The notes beneath the pieces are model-generated. The model made no database searches. It was not told the DNA's origin and saw only the letters and a list, made by a program, of their open reading frames with translations. 64,000 nt of DNA, from contig CALNVZ010003434.1 in the NCBI GenBank assembly GCA_940671915.1, positions 20,295,964-20,359,963 of the forward strand, written 5' to 3'. A program made the translations under genes and the position numbers. Positions within the stretch are counted from its first letter, which is position 1, and every line of letters starts with the position of its first letter. The stretch comes from Paracentrotus lividus (lineage: Eukaryota > Echinodermata > Echinoidea > Camarodonta > Echinidae). Below, one piece after another: positions 58,831-64,000 of this stretch.

Positions 58831-59374
58831 CGTGTATGTAATCAGGCAATGGTCTTTCATTTCATGATGTAAATGTAATAAATCTATCTACATGTAACAA
58901 TTCATATTTACTATGCAAAAGATAAATGTAACATTAGGAAAAACAGAAGAAATATGTAAGAACAGCGCAAAATGAGTAAATCAGTACTTTGAATCCAACA
59001 GGGGCGCTTTTAAGAAGCCGTTCAGGGATCACATTGCATTGTGCCGTAAATAATTGAAAGGAAATTGAATGTATTGAACCATGGTCTCATAGAGCTTGCA
59101 TGTATTGCCTCAAGACATGCAATTGATGTCATTATACCAAACTCCTGAAAAATCAATCGACATCCATGTAAGAGATGTCTACATTCACTAAAGAGCAATA
59201 AAACCTGATGCACTTTCGGTCATTCTTCCACCTCAGACACCTAATGCGCTGCTCAAAATGCTTCATTGAATCATGATCGCAACTGGTAATTATTATATTA
59301 AACTCTGCTGACACTTGACAGGAAATAGGTTAATGATTCCTTCTTATGAAATGGCCATCCTCTAATTCACGGGT

Positions 59375-60115
59375 AAGTGCTTGGAGTGAGGGGATAATTC
59401 TTGGGAGGGGGAAATAATGGGAGAGGGGTCATTTTAGGCAAGGACCGGCCTAGTATCAGTCATGATAAGTGGTTTGGGAGAGGAGTAATTGGGAGGGCGT
59501 ACTGGGGAGGGGTAGTAATGGGGGAGGGGTAATGATGAGAAAGCAGAAATCTTAGGAAAGGAACTGCCTCTTACCTAGAGTCATATTAAGTGGTCCTTTT
59601 TTTTAAAGAGTAACCAGGAGAATGTAACTATGGGAGGGGTAAAAAGAAGAGAGGTCATTTTAGGCAAGGACCTTCATTTTAGTCACGATATTGGTTTGGA
59701 AGAGGGGTAATTAAGAGGTTGAACTAGGGAGGGGTAATAATGAGAAAGGAGTTATCTTATGAAAGGACCTGCTTCCCACTTTCAGTCAAACTAAATGGCT
59801 TGCAAAAGGGGTTTTGGAAGGCGTAATCCATGGCGTAATTACGAGGGGTAAATGGGAGGGGTCATTTCAGGAAAGCACCTTGCTTCCTTGTAGGATCCAT
59901 GCTTTCTGTCACTGTAAATTTGTTTGGAAGGGCCGTGTATATATGCCAATATGTAGGACAGAAGTAGGAGGGGTAATAATCAAAGGAAAGGGGGACAATT
60001 TAGGCAGGGACCTGCCTTTTAGCCACTCTAAGCATATTGGGAGAGGGGTAAATATGGAGGCCGTAATCAGGAGGGTTTTTTTTTAAATAGGATAGAGGGG
60101 GTAATCTTGCAAAGG
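59375..60115 (+). repeat. G-rich minisatellite, ~110-bp units
   Basis: About six diverged units share TTTAGGCAAGGACC, GTCA.GATAAGTGGT, TTGGGAGAGGGGTAAT and GGGAGGGGTAATAATG. Units recur near 59435, 59550, 59660, 59765, 59870 and 60000. The G-runs include GGGAGGGGG..GGGAGAGGGG near 59403. Confidence 0.8.
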
Positions 60116-61018
60116 ACATGCATTTCATCACAGTATAGCCATATATTATGTCACTCCAAAAATGTGGTTGTATACATATATACGCTTGTGAGAATCATCT
60201 TTTTCCCCCACTCCAATCGAGAGAACCATACACAGGAAACCGCATCGCTGTGAATCATTACCCCCAGTCCCCTTTTAAACATTTCTGGACATCCGTCAAA
60301 TTGGCAACAAGGTACAGCTGACGGCATCTGCTTTAATGACAGATCATATCCCTGAAAAACTTTAGTGGAAGCGATTAAACCCTATTGGCCTATGCCAGCA
60401 TGATTGCTTCCGTATTCTGTGCCACTATATTCTCGGGCTCTAACCTAACAAATAATCTCACTAATACCTACCAGATTCATATGGTTTCTTCAAAATGCAG
60501 CGAAAACTACATTTATATCAAACTTTCATTATTCATGAGAAAAATTTACTGTTTTGCTCCTCATCAATAAGTCTGCAGCTGACACAAATCTACTTTTAGA
60601 GTGACAACTCTACACCAATTTGAACAAATGTTTTGGAAATTCAGACTTTATTCATGACATGAAAAATAGATGAAGGCCAAAATTTACAACTGTTGAGGGG
60701 GAGAGGGTGAAAAGTTGTGATTCTTTGAAGACATTTGCTTAGTTTTGTCACAGATACAGGCCAGGTTTATTAAATTTGTTACCATATAAAGGTTAATTCT
60801 TTATGTTTAGGGTTACACAGTTGGGGTTTAGTATGAAGTAGGGTATAAGCCAATATTTTAGCGATTTTGGACAAGTTTGGGAAATTCGCAAGTGGGTGAT
60901 TTTGCAATTTTTGTGATGATTTCATTGCTATAAATTATAGCTTTATGTTAAATTGGAAATCATCGCGAAAATGGACTCATGAATTATGTGAAAATAAAGT
61001 CACTGCAAAAATAACCAC

Positions 61019-62764
61019 TTATAAAGGGGTGTTTCCATTACCTGCTACCCTGCTACACTTCCAATTTCTGCTGTACACCTTTTTCAATTTGGACTCGACC
61101 ATTTATCCCGTTTCTTGTGAATTGGTATGTTTGGCTCATGAATATAGGCCTATCGCCACCTTCCTGATAAATGTATTTGCATAAGAAGGAATGTAATATT
61201 TTGTGTGCGTGTACTCTGTGTGGCGCGCGATAAACGTCACGCGAAAAATATCGATACGAACTTCGTAGGATTTTTACTGCAAATCCTTGATCTGTAAACG
61301 CTTTTCTTTCTTTATTCTATATTATCATTTTCATCATTATCTGTTTAATAATAAGGGCCGTCTAGATGCTTTCGATCGTTCTTAAATGTTGATTTCGGGA
61401 GCCTACATATGGTCTACAAAATACAAGTCTTTGTTGTCTGAGAAGCGACAGCGCAGTGAGCAGCGTCACGAGCTCTTCATTTGAAGTCGTGAGTTCAAAT
61501 CCGAAAACCGACGGATTTTTTTTTGTTCTTCTTCTTCTTCTTCTTCTTGAGTTTGATTTTCTGACAGTCATTGACTGTCATTCACTTATTGAAAACAGAA
61601 AAAACCTAAAAATAAGATTTTTTTTTTCTTAAAGATAATCAGTGTAGCCTAAAGTGGCAGATACAGGATTTTCTAGAGAGTTAGCCCTATGGGAACCCAC
61701 TATTTTTTTCAACACCCCCAAACAAAAAAAAAAAGAAAGAAAGAAATTATTAAAAAAAAAAAAAAATAGTTCACCACCATTTCTAACTTTCCAGTGGATT
61801 TTTTTTTTTTGGACACTCAAGTTAAAAAAGGTCACAGTCACCACATTACGACTTTCTCATAAAAAAGCCATTTATTTATATACTAATAATAATTATTATT
61901 GTAATTATTCATATCATTACACTCATATGATAGTAATTATCAACTTTGTTCTTTAAACGTGTGATAACGAGAATAGTAATTGTTTTTTTAACTTGAGTGT
62001 CCAAAAAAAAAAAAATCCACTGGAAAGTTAGAAATGGTGGTGAACTATTTTTTTTTTTTTTTTTAAATAATTTATTTCTTCTTTTATTTTTTTTTTTGGG
62101 GGGGGGTGTTGAAAAAAATAGTGGGTTCCCATAGGGCTAACTCTCTAGAAAATCCTGTATCTGAGAAAGAAAAAAAAATCTTATTTTTAGGTTGTTTTTC
62201 TGTTTTTCAATAAGTGAATGACAGTCAATGACTGTCAGAAAATCAACTCAAGAAGAAGAAGAAGAAGAAGAAAAAATCCGTCGGTTTTCGGATTTGAACT
62301 CACGACTTTCAATGAAGAGGCTCGGACGCTGCTCACTGCGCTGTCGCTTCTAGACAACATGTCTTGGTATTTTGTAGTACCATATGTACGTCTCCGAAAT
62401 CAACATTTAAGAACGATCGAAAGCATCTAGACGGCCCTTATTATTAACAGATAATGATGAAAATGATAAATATAGAATAAAGAGAAGAAAAGCGTTTACA
62501 GATCAAGGATTGGCAGTAATCCTACGAGTTCGTATCGTTTTTTCGCGTGACGTTTATCGCGCGCGCACACTGAGTACACGCACACAAAATTACATACTTC
62601 TTATGCAAATACATTTATCAGGAAAGGTGGCGATAGGCCTATATTCATGAGCAAAAATAGCCAATCACAGAAACGGATAAATGGTCGAGTCCAAATTGAA
62701 AAAGGTGTATAGCAGAAATTGGAATGTGTAGCAGGGTAGCAGGTAATGGAAACACCCTTATAAA
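61019..62764. mobile_element. 1.75-kb foldback element with ~800-bp arms
   Basis: The left arm (61019-61829) and right arm (61983-62764) are complementary nearly end to end around a 150-bp AT-rich spacer. Termini are TTATAAAGGGGTGTTTCC and GGAAACACCCTTATAA. Pairs include CCTGCTACCCTGCTACA, TCTAGATGCTTTCGATCGTT, GACAGTCATTGACTGTCATT and TTCTAACTTTCCAGTGGAT, each mirrored. Both arms carry a tRNA-like segment. No transposase frame. Confidence 0.9.
61440..61512 (+). repeat. tRNA-derived segment in left arm of foldback
   Basis: GCGCAGTGAGCAGCGTC resembles an A box and D-arm, and GTGAGTTCAAATCC a B box. A mirrored copy lies at about 62280-62350 in the right arm. Confidence 0.5.
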
Positions 62765-63291
62765 AGATATGGGTCTACATATGAAGTTTGGAACTTGCTT
62801 GAAATTTTAGAATTTGACAGCAATTTGATTGTCTGCAGAGAATACAAAATGCACATTTCACATCATGGGTCATACAAATATTCATAGACGTCACTGTCAA
62901 AAGTATCGCAACAGTATACGGAGAATTTACTTAATCAGTTACATCTATTGCCAAGCATCAAAACATAAGGAAAATGTTGTTAGCCTCCAGATTCAGAATA
63001 TTTTTCCAAGCTGACAACTTCCAAATACACCATATCCTCATAGTATACAGCCAGGAAGTGTAGCATAATCTCAAAACCGTAAGTTGAATTAAAAGAGGAT
63101 ATTTTCTTGACCTAACGTGATCTCCTGAAACCTAGAGGCTTTATACAGGCACACTTTGTAAGCACCAAACTAGTCTGAACTTACGCCTCGGTTAATGATA
63201 AAGGTCAGATGAGAATCAAGATAAAAGGTTTGAAGTAAGACTTCCTTCTTCAGAAGTGAGAAGTTTAGAAATGATTGCTTTGAAATAGGGG

Positions 63292-63482
63292 GGTCTTCCC
63301 AAGAGGCTGAGCGACCACAAGGCCGAGGGTCCACAAGTCACAGTATTTTCCCACGAGGCCGAGTATTTATCCCACGAGGCCGAGGGTCCATGAGGCCAAG
63401 CAGCATATTGCAAAATACAATATGAAAAAAATATGCCTCATGGCCCCTCGGCATCGTGGGCCCTCGGCCTCAAGGACCCTCC
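63292..63482. repeat. Short-period CGAGGCCGAGGGTCC repeat with inverted end
   Basis: CACAAGGCCGAGGGTCCAC, CCCACGAGGCCGAG and CACGAGGCCGAGGGTCCATG repeat on the plus strand. CCCTCGGCATCGTGGGCCC and TCGGCCTCAAGGACCCTCC follow in reverse orientation. GC-rich against an AT-rich background. Confidence 0.75.
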
Positions 63483-64000
63483 CCGAAATAGGTATGGATG
63501 TGTAAAGCTGTAAATATTGGTTTCTTCCTTTATAGATTCATTAAGTTTGCCTTGTTGGGTAGGTTATGAATACTCAAAGGTAAAAAAATATCTATATTCG
63601 AACATTCTGTTTACAAAACATCCAGCACTTTTCATTCCTCTGATGTCTAAATTTAGGCAATAAATTCTAATTATTGGAGCAGCATTAAGTGATAAAAGGC
63701 AATTCAAGATAATGGTTATTTATTTTCCAAAACACTGCTTCATAATCATGTTTATTTTCAAATCTATAATAAGTTCTATTACTCCTACACAAAATATATC
63801 AACCATTACTTTCTGCATGAAAAGGTAATAAAATTTCAATTGGCGACTTCAAATACGTGGCTCTTGTATTGTGTTTGCTGTATTTTATTTAATCATTCCT
63901 CATTTTATTACTTTGTATCAATGGTCCTTTCAAAGTTATACTAGTCAATTGAAAATTTTTTAAAGGCAGCTACGGTTACACAAATGACCCCTTAAAAGGA
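63483..64000. other. No gene seen
   Basis: AT-rich sequence with no recognisable exon or repeat structure. Confidence 0.5.

Noticed and set aside
58615..58872. Open frame with GDRTHDLPIMR
   Set aside because: This peptide arises from reading a tRNA-derived repeat on the opposite strand; it is a common annotation artefact.
61654..61956. 100-codon open frame
   Set aside because: It lies in the arm of a foldback element and is built from A/T runs.

Overview
The window looks like an AT-rich piece of a marine invertebrate deuterostome genome, most likely an echinoderm such as a sea urchin. The basis is: spliced genes with GT/AG introns, dense small inverted-repeat transposons, many simple repeats, frequent ACATGTA-type words, and exons whose protein products read as animal heparanase and animal lipid phosphate phosphatase. 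The species is an inference. Most of the window is intron or intergenic DNA, and long open frames are rare because exons are short.

Layout. (1) Bases 1-8351 hold parts of a plus-strand C2H2 zinc-finger gene. One finger exon appears twice, around 2589-2935 and 4489-4896. These lie in two long, indel-ridden near-copies (about 1889-3723 and 3764-5713) on either side of a 25-N gap, so the doubling is probably an assembly gap-filling artefact. A clean terminal exon with another C2H2 finger ends at 8351. (2) Bases 8352-18097 are intergenic and rich in MITE-like elements. (3) Bases 18098-26782 (minus) hold a nearly complete heparanase-family gene with ten coding exons and a possible 5' UTR exon near 27872. 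Nine exons are open and join in phase. The exon carrying the catalytic-nucleophile region (22735-22985) is broken by several frameshifts. (4) Bases 28011-39482 are intergenic, with LINE remnants and inverted-repeat elements. (5) Bases 39483-49856 (minus) hold the last two coding exons of a PAP2/phospholipid phosphatase gene, separated by a 10 kb intron. That intron contains a LINE 3' end and two large foldback elements, of about 1.07 kb and 1.97 kb. Upstream exons of the gene were not found in the window. (6) Bases 49985-52938 contain two elements built on the same plan: a terminal hairpin or inverted repeat, a (GTCC/ACGG)n microsatellite, and tandem units of about 155 bp rich in AGGTCA motifs. 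(7) Bases 53000-64000 show no recognised gene. They hold a LINE relic, tRNA-derived repeats, a G-rich minisatellite and a 1.75 kb foldback element.

The three genes are not obviously functionally linked. I found no rRNA, no convincing functional tRNA, no CRISPR and no prokaryotic-type system. The most notable points are the disrupted heparanase exon beside a MITE, the AGGTCA-rich tandem-repeat elements, and the unusually high density of long palindromic elements.
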